64,000 nucleotides of DNA from Pseudocercospora fijiensis CIRAD86 (taxonomy: Eukaryota > Ascomycota > Dothideomycetes > Mycosphaerellales > Mycosphaerellaceae): assembly GCF_000340215.1 (NCBI RefSeq), contig NW_006921538.1:4104320-4168319 (forward strand), read 5' to 3'. The position numbers and the translations under genes are program-made. Every line of letters starts with the position of its first letter. Within the stretch, counting starts at the first letter, position 1. The notes under the pieces were generated by a model. It saw nothing but the letters and a program-made list of their open reading frames with translations. It did no database searches and was not told the origin of the DNA. Below are positions 1 to 12,900 of the stretch, piece after piece.

Positions 1-1640
1 TTACTAGCCTCTGCCGCCTCCTTCTTAAATATAGCTTTAACGGCCTTTAGGAAAGTGTATGCGATAGCCTCGTTAATATAGAATAGGGCGGTCTTCTTAC
101 TAATCTTAGTAATCTTAACTGTCTCGGTACTAGCAGTTGGATTAGCTACATCCTTTAGAACCTGTGCCTAGGCCTTGTCTTCGTATATATTCTTAAAGAT
201 ATTATCTAGATCGAGAGGCTTATCGTAATAGATTATACCCTTCTTTAAACCGCCCTCCGGGATGCTCTTATTCTCTATAAGGTACGATGTAGTAATACTT
301 AACATTTCGTTAGTCTCGCTACCGCGCTAGACAGTATAGGTCTTTATACGATTGAAGTTGTCGATAGTCTTGCTATACTGCTTATTAGGATCGTTCGCTA
401 GCTCGCTAATCTTCTGTATCTAGACCTCTGTATTCTTGCCTATAAGAATCTATACGGTGCGATACGAAGGAACAAGCCCTAGGTTGCTAAGACACTCGAG
501 TATTCGCCGGCTAGCACTATTGCTAACTAGAAAGATGCTAAGCGCCTTCGGGAAATACGAGGCGTTTACGTATACTATCGAAAACAGGACCTACGAGGTA
601 ATTATTATAATCCGCTTCTAGATCTAGTTATACTTGTCGATAAAGGTCTCCTAGTATTGCTTTTAATCTCGCCGTAGGTTAGGCAACAGTTCCTCGCTAA
701 GAAGTCGATGCTAGGTTAGTGCGATCTCTTTAATAGTAGTGCTTATACTACTAAGGTCAAACTTAGTATAACTGAAGTCTGGATCATATGTACTAAAGTG
801 GTCTCGGCTAATAAGGCTCTTCAGTTCTTTGCGGATAATACGACCGCTAAATAGACGCTCTTCTAGAAAGACGTCTAGAAGCGACTAGAGATTTCTCTCG
901 TACTGCTTTAAGCGCTTAGTCGACCGATAAGGCTATAACTAGCCGTCTTCTGCCGTGGATTTTGCTATACCTAGCTTGCCGACTAGATACTTAATAAGAT
1001 ATAGCATAGAGACACGGCTCTTCTTTATTAAGGCTTTAATCTCCTCGTACCGCTTATTAAGGGTTGTCCTAGTCTATTCGTTAGTCGCTGCTCGGCGCTG
1101 TTCTATAGCGGCCTCTTCGTCTAATTCCTCTTTACTACTATCGCGAGCCTCGAGGTCCTCTTCATCGTTAGACATCTCCTCGTCGTCCTCGCTAAGGTCT
1201 TTATCTGCGGATACCTTATCCTGAAAGTTACTAATCTTATCTATCCCGGCTAGTCTAACCAATTTATCTAGAGGGTTAGAGAGAATGCCGCCGCTGCTTA
1301 GATAGATTAGTAGATCGGTCTGTGCGCCTATAAGAACAGTCTGTTCCTTAGGTCCTCTAGGCAAAGCAGCATCGTCGTCGTCTAGGCTAGTTATATTCTT
1401 ATTATAGTTATAGGCGATAGCACTACCGACTAGGTTATTATTAGATAGTAGAACCGAGGTTAAGGAGGATAGATCGTCGCTCGACATATTAGCAGCGGTA
1501 GCAGCTGTAGTAGCAGCTATAGTAGCAGCGGTAGTAGTAGCGGTAGTAGCAGCGGTAGTAGCAGCGGTGCTAGCAGCGACTTTTAGGTATTTTAAGCTTA
1601 GCTTTAGAGTCGCGTCTGCTATATAGCAGCAACTCAACAA
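1..1640 (-). pseudogene. DUF6589-like repeat protein, RIP-degraded, cut by left edge
   Basis: A minus-strand reading frame starts near 1640 and runs off the left edge. The first 188 codons are open, with a Thr/Ala-rich tract made by imperfect GTAGCAGCG repeats at about 1490-1580 and then a very acidic stretch. Beyond that the frame continues for about 350 codons interrupted almost only by TAG where Trp or Gln would fit. The segment around 200-620 resembles fungal DUF6589 proteins: a stretch about cells losing a partner and a YDN-like motif (here DNF). DUF6589 proteins are common in fungal repeats and are thought to be transposon-related. The family call rests on remembered similarity. The broken state is plain from the stops. 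Confidence 0.45.
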
Positions 1641-2600
1641 CTACACCTCGGGTAGACTTATACTATATACAAAAGGTGTTTAGAAATAGTCTACGAAGGA
1701 CCTCGAAGTGTCGAGTCGGCTATAGGAAGGTTATCGATTGCCCTCGAAGGCTATAGAGCGGTTAGTAGGCGTCGGACGGAATTTTCGCCTACCTAAACAA
1801 TAATAGCCGGGATTAGAAGAAGGACCTCTAAGTGTTAGCTAGGCGATGCGGTGTGTTTTATATTGAGGTGTTTCTAGCAGTGTAGCTAGCCGCCTAGCAA
1901 TCCGGACAGCTACAGTCGAGTCGGCTTAGCAGAATAGCGAAAACTTAACGCGCTAACGTCGCACAGACTTTTTTAGTAGGTAGAATAAAGCGCAATTAGC
2001 AGGGCTACAATCTCCGCTATTTAGATTGTTGTATTTGTATAGTCGCGAAAAAGTAGTATATCGCAGGCTGGTTTAGCACGGCTTGTTCTTAGGCTTATAG
2101 GCGAAGAATTATTAGGTGTGTTTGTAATTGGCTGGTCGGAAAGTTCGGAAGCTAGCCCTAATTACTAATCTATTACGTGCACTCGGTCGCAGTTTGATTC
2201 TTTATGCCTACAAGCCTAATAGGAGGTAGCCCTAGCCCGGAGCTAAAAGCTGGCATATCCGATTAGGCTAGCGTTGTACGAGGTGGACACATGTCTCGTA
2301 CGTTCCCTATAATACGTGTTGGATGTCTAAGAGGTTTAGTTTGCAGTAGCTAGACAGGGTTGTAGTCGATTACTTAGATTTCCGGACATACTCGGTAGTA
2401 GTAGAGTCGATTATAGGATCGAGATATAGCCGGTTTTGCTAGCTAAATCGGGTATGCCGTAGATACGTTAGTCGCTAACTTTATATCGTAGTATGTCGAT
2501 AAAAATTCAGCTATATAGGTATATATAAGGTATTGTTAAAGGTATATAGGTAGGCTAATTTCTACGCTCTTTCTTACTATTACAATAGCCTATCTTATCC
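1641..2600. other. Non-coding stretch between two degraded elements
   Basis: No readable frame is seen on either strand even when TAG is read as Trp/Gln. Composition is that of the surrounding RIP block, rich in TA steps. It probably holds the terminal parts of the flanking elements, but no terminal repeat could be defined. Confidence 0.4.
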
Positions 2601-2639
2601 CTAGTTTCTTCGTTATTTCTACGCGCTCTTAGCTCTTTA

Positions 2640-4485
2640 ATCTACCTAAAGAAGGGGTGTTCTTTAATACTAACGAGTAGTAGAAGATCTACCTATTTGC
2701 GTCTAACTTTTAGGAAGAATACAAGCAGCCTCGGTATAAGGATAGACTCGCTTAGCGGACGATTTGCTATTGTCGTTGTCGGCGTAATAAGGCGAGGCAA
2801 CGTAAGGTACCGGATAGTATTCGGAAGGTCGAATACTATAAGGAAGCGTATAACGCTTCTTATATAGTAATTGCTATATATCGCTATAGAAAGGACGCTA
2901 AACCGTACAGATATAAGATTGCCGGTTCTTTAGCTAATCTAAGTGCTAATAGTAATAAACTGTACTACTATTCGATAGATTATATAGTAAGAAGAGCCGT
3001 TGTTATTGCTGTTATAATCTAACGGTTAGTAGGACGTAAGAAGCGCTAGTAATAGCTACAAGGTCGTTCTTAAGCACTTAATAGAGCAGTATAACTATAA
3101 TACTGCCTATATATAGCATTAGGTAAAGGAGGGACCTAATGCTAACCGCTTTGCTATTATTAGAGCCTATCGTATAAAGCAGGGTATTATAAAGTAGTCG
3201 AAGGCAGGCAAGAAGAATGCGAAGAAGGTAACCCTCGCTAAGAAGGGGAACGTTAACCTCTAACTCGATAACCTAAATAAGCACCTCGCGCCTCTTACTA
3301 ATCTAGCATACGGCGCTTATATACATTACGAGGCCGTCTTAGTAGCTATTAAAGGGCGTATCTATAAGGGGATTATATAGCAGGCGGATTAGCAACGAGA
3401 GTTGTTAAATAGTAGACTTAGTAGTAATATAAGTTCTCTATACCGCTTACGTAACTAGGCTTTAGATAAAGCCTTAGGAACTGTAAAGCAATAGCTAATC
3501 TAGGATTAGTTATTTCTCTTCGACGTAACGCATAAGACAACCGATACCGACTAGCATCTCTTTATAGTATACGTACGTAATAGATTTAAGTCCTAGTTAC
3601 TAGCAGGATATATGTTACTATAGTTATAACGAGCGAGGTTATAGCAAGCTGCTTTCCGAGTCCTAAAGTAGTAGTGTCTAAATTAGAAGCCTAAATTGGC
3701 TATAACTAACGACTCGGCTTAAGAACAGTCCGCTATTCGCCTATCCTTCGACGTAGAGGAAATACGATTATATCTTTACTAAAGATACGCTAAAGAGACC
3801 TTCCTACGACACTTCCCCGAGTTTCGATATCCTCTAGTTTAGAGACGCTTTAAATATGCTATTTACTACGCTAGAAGCGAGTTAGAAGTTAAGGAAGATA
3901 TTACTACGATAGAGGCCGAATTGCGGCTTCTTAATAAGCTAAACGAGGCTTAGTATCTACGGAAGAATTAGGGTTTAGATAAGTTATAGAAATGGGCTAC
4001 TTAGGCTCGTTTAAACAACCTAGTTCTTATACAAATACGTACGACGTCGCCGCTAGAAGGATACTATAATGCTATTAAGTACAATAATAAGAAGAAGCTC
4101 GTCTAGTATTCGATATATAGCACTATTACTAAGTTGTTAACAATCGACGCTCGACAACTATATAAGGCCGACCTTTAAAGCTATAGGCTTAGTAAACGCA
4201 TACAATATTAGACAGTTAAAGAACTAGCCTTCTTCGAGTATTTAACACCTCCTACTATATAAGACTTCGTTAGGAGACAACTCGCTATTATAGAAGAATG
4301 CGAGGCGAAGGCATTACTACTATACGAAGGCCTTATATTATATCGTAACGGACAACAACCTCCTTACTATAATTGCCTGCTATAGTTTTAGCAGCACCTA
4401 CCTTGCTACTACATCCTTCGACACTACCTATTTATAACGCTACTTAACCTACAATAATAGCAAATTTATATTAGCTTCTATAGCG
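2640..4485 (+). pseudogene. Mutator-like (MULE) transposase, RIP-degraded, 5' part
   Basis: Read with TAG as Trp/Gln, a frame of roughly 600 codons (with shifts near 2.9-3.2 kb) shows the layout of a MULE transposase. There is an FDVTHKTT block at about 3520-3550 (first catalytic Asp region) and an AITNDSA block at about 3700-3720 (second Asp region). A TTSPLEGYYNAIK stretch lies near 4050. A Cys-Cys-Cys-x-His-like stretch, now with Tyr at His positions, lies near 4370-4420 and resembles the SWIM zinc knuckle. The frame stops at 4485, where the 19.4-kb element begins. It appears to resume after that element (23,849) and again after the Gypsy element (31,347). His-to-Tyr changes and TAG codons fit RIP. 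The family is moderately supported and the continuation is inferred. Confidence 0.55.
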
Positions 4486-4625
4486 GCCGTTACGGAAACT
4501 TTTTTACCGATCGCGACGATCCTATCGATAGGATCGCTTAGGATCCTTAGGATCCTTAGGATTCTTAGGATCCTTAGGATCGTACGTTAAAGATCTTGTC
4601 TAACAGGATCGTCGCGATCTAGAAA
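4486..4625. repeat. Left terminal inverted repeat and subterminal GGATCC-type repeats
   Basis: The terminal part (4486-4535) matches the minus strand of 23,800-23,848. It is followed by five or six copies of a CTTAGGATC unit at 4535-4582 and by GGATCGTCGCGATC at 4605-4618, which mirrors ATCGCGACGATCC at 4510-4522. The whole stretch can fold on itself. Such subterminal repeats are typical transposase-binding regions; that role is inferred. Confidence 0.65.
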
Positions 4626-4893
4626 TTCTAGCAAATCTGTTCGTGTTAAGAATTTTGTTCTTTACCGTCCGACTCGTATATCGAGTCGGGCTCGAGTCGT
4701 CGTATATACTAGTACTAGCATTTGAATTACATTTTCTATCGGATCTGTATATTATACGATAGTTGCTTCTGCTAATATCTAACGTTTATACGCATACTCG
4801 GATAACTACTAGCATTTGTATACGTCTACTACGTACACTAAGTTAGTACCGACTTAGCGACCGACTCGTATAGTATTAATAGATTTCGTTATA

Positions 4894-7800
4894 TTATATA
4901 GGGCATCCATTTATTACGGTTGACAAGAATGTATTCTATTCGTCCTCTACGGCTATATTAAAGCGATATACCTCTACCTTCTTTCGTTTGTTTCTTTTCG
5001 ACTTCTTCTTCTCTTTTACTATATATCTCCTAATTCTTCGATCCTACGTCTCCTCGTTAAATGCTATCTTCTTAACTTTGCCGCCGTCCGCCTCTATATC
5101 CGCCTACTATATCTACTCCCCCTCTTCTAGCCCTAATACATCCCTAACGCGATTACTTACCGCCGCGAATGAAGTCTTATCTATTATATAAGACTAGTCG
5201 GAATACCTACTGTTCTTGCAGTAATTAGCGCGCAATCCTTCCCTATTGCTATTACCGCGGTATATCTATACCTTTAGTATTAATTGTCTTCGGTTCTATT
5301 GTATTCTATTGTCTCGGTTGCACTTGTGCCGTTACCTCCCTATACCGAAGCAAACGGATTAGCAGCCCCCGTCGGCTCCTAATCTATCGCTTAGAAACTG
5401 CTCTATAGTGTAGGTAGTCTAATATCGTTTTTCTTAGGTAGGGCCTCCGCCTCCGCTAACCTATCTATCGCATTGTCGCCGGCTTTGAGTTGTTTACTTA
5501 ATTGTTGCCCGGTAGACGCTTTAGGACCTATCGATTATATTAGCAAGTAAGAGAAATACAGCGCTCGTAGACTACTCTTACTATAGCGCTCGATCGATCC
5601 GCCTTTATCGTCGGAATCTAAAACGACGTCGATTGCTATAAGTGCATCGATATCGTTACGTACGCTCTCGAAGTTATTTATTAATAATTTAGGGGTATCC
5701 TATACTCTGCCTATATACCGTACGTATATCTTCTACGCTTTCGATAACCGAAGGTTACGAGCAGCTTAATCCGTCGCATTCTACGTAGTTATCCGATCTA
5801 GGAACGGCTAGTACATCAACTTATAATCTAGGGCTAGCTAGATCGCTTTACCTCTAACTTTAGTTAAATACGACTCTATCGACTATCCGGTTAGTATTCT
5901 ACCGAGTACCGTAGCGGTAGACAATATTATAAAAGGGGTAACTTTGTAGTAGTACTGTTTGATATATATCTTCTAGCCTCGCCGATCCTGCCGGAGTAGC
6001 ACACCCGCTAGACATTTGTATATAAGCTTACTAAGGTAGCGCGTAGCATATATCGACCGTTAGCTATTATCTAGTAACTATACTATTTCAGAGAGGGTCT
6101 TACTAGTTTCTCGTCGTAGTACTCGAAGATTTAGTTGTCGAGCATCCTCTTAGCGTATACTATCCTTTTTAGAGTATCGGTTATTGCGATCGGTGCTTAG
6201 TTTGTTAAGGTTAATCGGATATAGGTATTAATATAGCCTCGCTCCTTTCGTATAGCTTCTCGCAACTATTCTAACATTAGTCTCGATGCTATTATATCGG
6301 GATCTCTACCGACTGCTTAGACTACGTCTCTCGACGGTATATAGCTACCTAGCTATAGCACTATTGTACGTAAAGCTAGTAATCGATCGTAGTTTTTACT
6401 ATATACCTCCTTAATTGTTTCGTCTACCTATACTAGGGTTTAGGTAGCAGGAAACATCGTCTTACATCCTCGGGCCCTAGTTAACGTAATAGCGAATAGT
6501 TTACGACGCGTCTCGTTATACAAGATTTGCTCCCTTGCTTCGAGTAAGCCCTTCTTTCGATTTAAACGTTCTTTACTAGAAGTCGTTAAGCCTTTGTCTC
6601 GCTTCTTACGTCGTTTTGATAGCTTTATATCGTCGCTCTAATCCGCCCTATCGTCGCCGTGCTTCCGTTTTAGCCTTGCCGGATCTTTGCTATTCTTGCC
6701 CTTGTACTAGTTACGTTAGTCCTCTATTACCGTGCTCTAGCGTACGTTACCTTTATGAATTTCGATCTAATGCTAGTCGCTATATATAAACGAGTATCCT
6801 CCCCGTTTTCTTCTTCGAATCTAGTATCCCTATCCGACTCTATCGAGTTAGATAACGACTTAGTTCTGTATTTATCTTCTTTGTAGTTGCGACCTATCCT
6901 AAGTATACTACAACGAGTAGTAGTATTGTTGCGAATCTAACGTAGTATGTATTAGACTATACGCGTCTTCGTGCTTGTTTACCCTACGAAAAGGGGGGCA
7001 TTAAATTACGGTTTTATCTTCTGCTCCTATATAGACTGCCCGAGTCGCCGTCTATAATCGCTTATTAGTCCTGTCGGATATGCCCCGCTAACGCTAAAGC
7101 ATAATCGTAGCCTATAGACTGTTCGCTATTTTCGTACCTTGTCGACGCTAGCCCGATTCGGTCGCGAGTCGGATTCGGGAACTATCAATCTAGCGCTATT
7201 ATTAGTCTAGCGGTAATTATTGCAGTCTATACCGACGGCATATAGCAATACTATCGACATTGCACTAAAGCAATCGGCGCATTTAGACTATTCATTCCTC
7301 GCTTAGTCGCTACTACGGTATATATAGATGTATATTCTTTATCGGTAAATCAATCGGCGTTAGCTAATCCGCTAGGTCGAATACATACCTTCGAAGCCGC
7401 CTCGTAGTATTACGGGTTAGTTAGAACTATCTCTATTAGCGTGTTTAGCTAATTCGAGGTTGATAATACCGTAGAGGCCCTATACTCGACAGATGCAATT
7501 CTAACTAGATTAGCTAGATGTATACAATCTACCCTAGTACGACGACTGCTAGTCGCAGCCGATTTAGCCTTTCCTTAACTATCGGGCTACCCCGAGTCCG
7601 CTATCGCTATAGCGCGATTAGGGTGCTCAAATATAGGCCGAGATTAAATAGATAAAGGAAGAGATCGCGGCGCTTAAGACTGCTGTATATAATATGCTTA
7701 CTATATATTAGCATATGTCTAAGATTAAAGCGTAGTACTTATCGTAGTCGGGGCATCTTGCCTTCCGTTTGATAAATAGATTAGTGCCTATTACTATTAG

Positions 7801-9640
7801 AGTAGGACTTCTATATCGGACTTAGTAAAATTAATTATTTATCTCGCTTTTCTGCGTTTATATTTACGCTCGTTCTGCCTCCTTGATTTGCCTATAGATT
7901 GCAAATCGCAGCTGCAGGCCTCTACCTAATATGTCGGATAGACTAGCCCTCTACTGTCGCTCGTTGTTAATTCGAACGTGTCTATATTAGTCGCTTATCT
8001 AATGCAAGGCGTCGACGCCGGCTTTGAAACTACAATCTACCCGTAGTATCTCAACTAATCGTTCGAGGTCTATATTATCGACTCCTACTAACGCGCGGCC
8101 TCTAACTATAGGCTAGCGATAATCGAGTTTATATAGTCGATATATAGGTTTTACCTTCCCGTTCTGCTCTTATACTATAACTATACTCTGCTATACATTA
8201 TTTAGCACGCGGTACGGCGGCACCGCTCTAGATCCTTCTAGTGTCGCTAGTCTAGTATCCGTAGATATAGCAATTTCCGCGCAATCGCTAGTATCGCCGA
8301 CTCTACGCGTTGTTACGCGCACCGTTTTTCGTCTCGTCCGTCGGCGATAATTAGAACAAATCTTATATACTAGGCACCTAAACGCAGTCTGTCCCTCTAC
8401 CGTACGGATCTACTTTACTGCCTTAGGGAACTCTTCTTCGTATTTCTCGTCTATTAATACTAGGTCGTATAGGTGACCTTGCGTCCTTCGGCGTTCCGGC
8501 AATAATAGTAATCGGAACGTGCTACTAATCTAACTAGACTCCTAAATTGACCTCTCGACGCTAGCGTAAAATGCGTAGTATATCGACGGCGATAGGCTAA
8601 GGCCGCGGGTAATACCGCCTATTAAATATTAATCGCGAGGTAGTTAAGTACGTAGCATTCTCGAAGGCGGTAGTTGTGTATATAGCGTAGTAGAAAGTCG
8701 ACGTTAGTTAGCAGTAGAAACTAGAACTACTCTAGTCGCGGGGTTTGCTAATACCGACTCGGGCCCTAATTCGGTATCGAATCGGGTGCTAAGCCTACTA
8801 GGCAACTTCTATATCCTCTATTACCAACTTCGGTAGCGGGTTCGGCAAATTACGTTATCTATTATCTCGCTTCTTAACCTTACGCCTAGTGTATTGTGTT
8901 GCCGCGGATTTATATACGGTCGTTTATTCGGCCTCCTACGTAGACTACTACTCTAGTATACGATCTATAGAATATTTCGATCGTTTCATGCCTTTGTTTG
9001 CTACTCGTTATAGCTAAACATATGCCTTTTCGCCGCCGATAGAGTTAGTAGCATCTATAGAAAACATGCTATCTTAATCGTTAGCTCGAACTATCTATAT
9101 GCCCTGCTCTCGGGTCCTAAGACTAACCGCCTTACTAGCCTGTACCCTCGTACTATAGCGGGTCTAGTCTACCCGCTATCGTATAATAATTGTTAGTTAC
9201 TATAAGGATATAGATCGGTCAATTTGGCTATATTGCGTAGCTTATAAGCACTCGCGTCTCGCGCCGGCGATCGTAGTCGCAACTCTGCTATAGATAGGCT
9301 TATATTTACTTTACTAACTTTCGATTACTTGTTACGTAGTACTATGTTTACTGCGACTTGTTAGTCCTGCATCTAGAACCGTCTATCGTATAGGGGTTCA
9401 CACTATAACGATTATCTATAGCCTTATTACTTCGGTTACTAGTTGCGTAACTAAACTATTATATGCTTAAGCGCTAGATGCCTCACTTCGTCGATTTATT
9501 AGTTAGTTAGGCCCGACTCGCTAACCGACCCGGTTACGAGGCAGGCATTTAAGGTCGTTACCTTTCCTTATTACTGCCTTCTTTAATATTTACTATTAAC
9601 TCGCACTAATATACCTGTTCTATATATATGTACCCCCTTA
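4894..9640 (-). pseudogene. Large unidentified cargo protein of the KDZ element
   Basis: On the minus strand a frame of about 1,500 codons can be followed from about 9640 down to a TAA at 4894-4896, with TAG (and a few TAA) at Gln/Trp positions, one TGA near 8990 and some frame shifts. Readable blocks include LYDLVLIDEKYEEEFPKAV near 8440-8500, IPSRDVVQAVGRDPDII near 6290-6350, a Lys/Arg-rich basic stretch near 6500-6750 and a basic C-terminus near 4960-5050. I do not recognise the protein. It does not show RdRP, Dicer, TET/JBP or tyrosine-recombinase signature motifs that I could find. It points away from the helicase gene at its right, leaving a possible shared promoter region at 9.7-10.0 kb. 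Confidence 0.5.
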
Positions 9641-9992
9641 CCCTCCCTATCGCACGTATAGTATGTTATTTCCTTCGCTAATGCCCTATTCTAACTCGCA
9701 TATAGGCCGCACTATGTAACTTAGCCGTCGTACTCGACTAGCGTTAAGCTAGTGCATGTAGACACTCGTTATATAACGTAACTCTAACGGCTCGCGTTAG
9801 GGTCGGCGGGTATAAGCAGCTCTCCGCTCCTATTCTTACCTCCGCCGACTCTAACGTATAGCGAATTTTACTAACTCTGTTAGTTTATCTGCTACTCTCG
9901 GATAGTGTACGTCGTTGTCGATTTATAGTCCCTAACCTCTATTATATAAGTATCACTAATCAGTATAACCTATTATATGCTAATGCTATATA

Positions 9993-12900
9993 CTAGTTAC
10001 AAACTCGTCGCCTACTGCCTTTGCCGAGATAGTAGTCTCTACGAATGTCGAGGACTAGCTAAAGGACAACGAGCTACTAATTAAAGCCTTAAATAGCGGC
10101 AAAGACGTCCCTAAACATGTTATACTAAACCTGTATAGTATCGACAAGCCTCTTCTTACGTTAGCAATAAAAAGGCTCCTTCCGCATCTAGAGAAACATT
10201 TTTTATTTAACTAGTTAAAGGGGAAGTAGAGTCGCTAGCCTATTAAGGGGCATTATAAGGAGGAGAAAGCTATAGTATACGCTATTACTAGCAACCTCAA
10301 CTATCCTACTAAACCTAGACGTACGCTATTAATGCCCGAATAGTACTTTAAAGATCCTAAACAGGCTCCGAAGTAGTACGTTAGGGGAATGCTTCCGTAG
10401 GATAATGCAAATGGTCCGAATAATAAAATTCAGAGGTCTACAGTCTACTTAGTATACCGCCTTGTATAGAAGGTTATAAGGGACAAGTTTACCCCGCCGG
10501 CCGGTAATAATACTAAAGAGGAAGACGTGTCCGAGAGCGAGACTAATAGATCCCAACAAACTACGCCCTCTATACCTAAGCGTAGAGCAAGTTCTGCCTC
10601 TGCTAGTAAGACTAGCAGAGCCGGTCGGGTATTTAAGAGAATAACGCTAGGAGATTCGTACGGTAGTAAGGATACTAATCTAGTAATATCCGACGCGCTA
10701 CGCCCTATTAAGCCGGACCGGGCTAAGATTACGTTATAGTTTAGTATTGTCGACTGGCGGTTACCTTTAACGGCAGACTACGACGTGTTTAGCCTAAATT
10801 AGTCTGTCCTACAATCGAAGACTTCTAATAATATTAGTGCAAAGGATTTGTTATAGCTCTAGCTCGTACGAGAGTTATTGCTGTCGCCCGAATAGTAGAA
10901 GTACGAATTCTTCGTAGTAATCGATCTAGCTCGCGGCCCTAAAGGTCTTTCTAAATGCAAGACTAATCCGATATTCTACTCCCTAGCTATAGAGATATAT
11001 AATAGCTTAGATACTAGGATTTCTACTAGACTCGATTTCCTCGTCGGCAAAAATATAACGGACTATGCTAGGATACCTTCTATATATCGTCGACCGTCCC
11101 TACTTAAGGCTTCTAGAACTATCGACCTAGCTTAGTACGGTGCTTCTATAGCCGGTAATCCTACCGAAATCAATGTTAGTTAGGGTCCGTAGTCGCCTAC
11201 GAAATCGGCTATTAAGCAAGCTAAGGACGACCGACTCGCTCGTAAGGATCGCGCCGATCGCGAGCGCTATAAATAGCTTATTGCGGATGGATTCCGGAAG
11301 ATATATAAAGAGCAGGAGGTAGCTCGGTAGGCAGCCGCGCGAAAAGCTATAGCCGACGTCGCCGCGGATATAATAGCGATTTAGTAGGCTATCGACAAGG
11401 CAGTTAAGGAGGTGCTCCGCGACAACGGTTATAATAGGAACACTGCTTTACTTCTAGTCGCCCTCGACGATTCAGTTCGAACGGCCGTCCGTTCCGTATA
11501 GCCCGATACGATAGAGTATACGGTAAAGACCTATATTACTTCTGCTCTGCCTAAGATATAGCACGCTTTAAATAGACTAGCACTATCCCTAGTACAACCT
11601 CCGGCGCAGACAAATGCTAGTAACAATACTAAGGATAATAGAAAAATTAATCCGAGTAAAGCCGATAATGCTAATAGTAAGAAGGCCGGAGATATAATCG
11701 ACTCGAAGCGAGATCGAATTCGCTAGAAATAGATCGAGTCGTTACCGAGTTAGATCGTATCGCTGCTAGATCCGAATAAGCCTAAACTCGCCGTGCGACT
11801 ACCAAGCACGTAAGTAGAAGTCTAAGCCGACCCTCTACCGATCTAGACGTTAGTAAATTTTGTCGATTAGATCTCGTCGGCGATACCTAGCTAGTCGATA
11901 GATTTAGATATAGAAACCGACGTCGAGAAGTAGTTGTCTAGTAATGTATACTCCTATCTCGACGCTAAGAACTTTAAGTTAATATGCGATTTTAGACTGC
12001 TTGATCCCTCTTAGACTTCGCCGCGTATAGGCGTTATTCCGCCTAATTAGAGATCGACTCGTCCGTTAAAGTCTTACTAATTCTATACAATTACCTAGAC
12101 GCTTCTAGCTTCCGTTGCTAGTGCGGACTTCTATATCGGCGGTATAGACGTAGGTATAGGCAAGACGGTATATACGTTAGGGTACGTCGCTATAACCTCG
12201 ATATAGTAGAGGATATAGAGTAATAACGGGCTATTAACTGCTAACGCCTATCCCTTTCGGCTATCCAATTCGTCGGTTAACCTAGGACTTCGGCTAAATA
12301 AGAAAATTACGTTCGATCCGTAGGTATTAGCTAGCGGTATAAAGCCGGTTATCCGCCCTAGCGTTTACGTTGTCTGTATTCCGAAGCAGCTAGCCGAAAA
12401 CTAGATATATAAGATCGACAACTTTATGCCCCCCGGAGCTATATTCGTATGTCTTATAAAAGACTCTAGTAAGCTAACGAAAGATAAGAGACGCAATAGA
12501 ACTAGTCCGTAGAACTACAACTAGGTCGTGCATATCGAGGACGTTCTTTATCTCGATTATATAGCGCTCCCGACTCGGCTAGAACTAGAACAGGTGTTCG
12601 GTACAAAGGTTATAAATAAGTAGTAGTTCAAAAAAGGCGTCCCGGTGCGCTTATTGCTTAAACACGAGAATATAGAAGTACCCCCTTGTTTATAGTACTA
12701 TAAATGGATCGTCCTTACTACCTCGACTATAATATCTAACGTACTGGATTTTATAACGTACGAACGAGCTAAGAAATAGAAGTCCTAGACACGGTCGGAG
12801 AAATCTAATTCGAAACCGCCGCTACTTCGTATACTAGCTACGACTGTTATCGTCGACGAGTTTTATATTACTAAGACATATAGCGCTAAAGAGTAGACTG

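Noticed and set aside
1490..1580. CRISPR-like or regulatory array at the Thr/Ala-rich tract
   Set aside because: Simple GTAGCAGCG-type trinucleotide-phase repeats within a coding frame.
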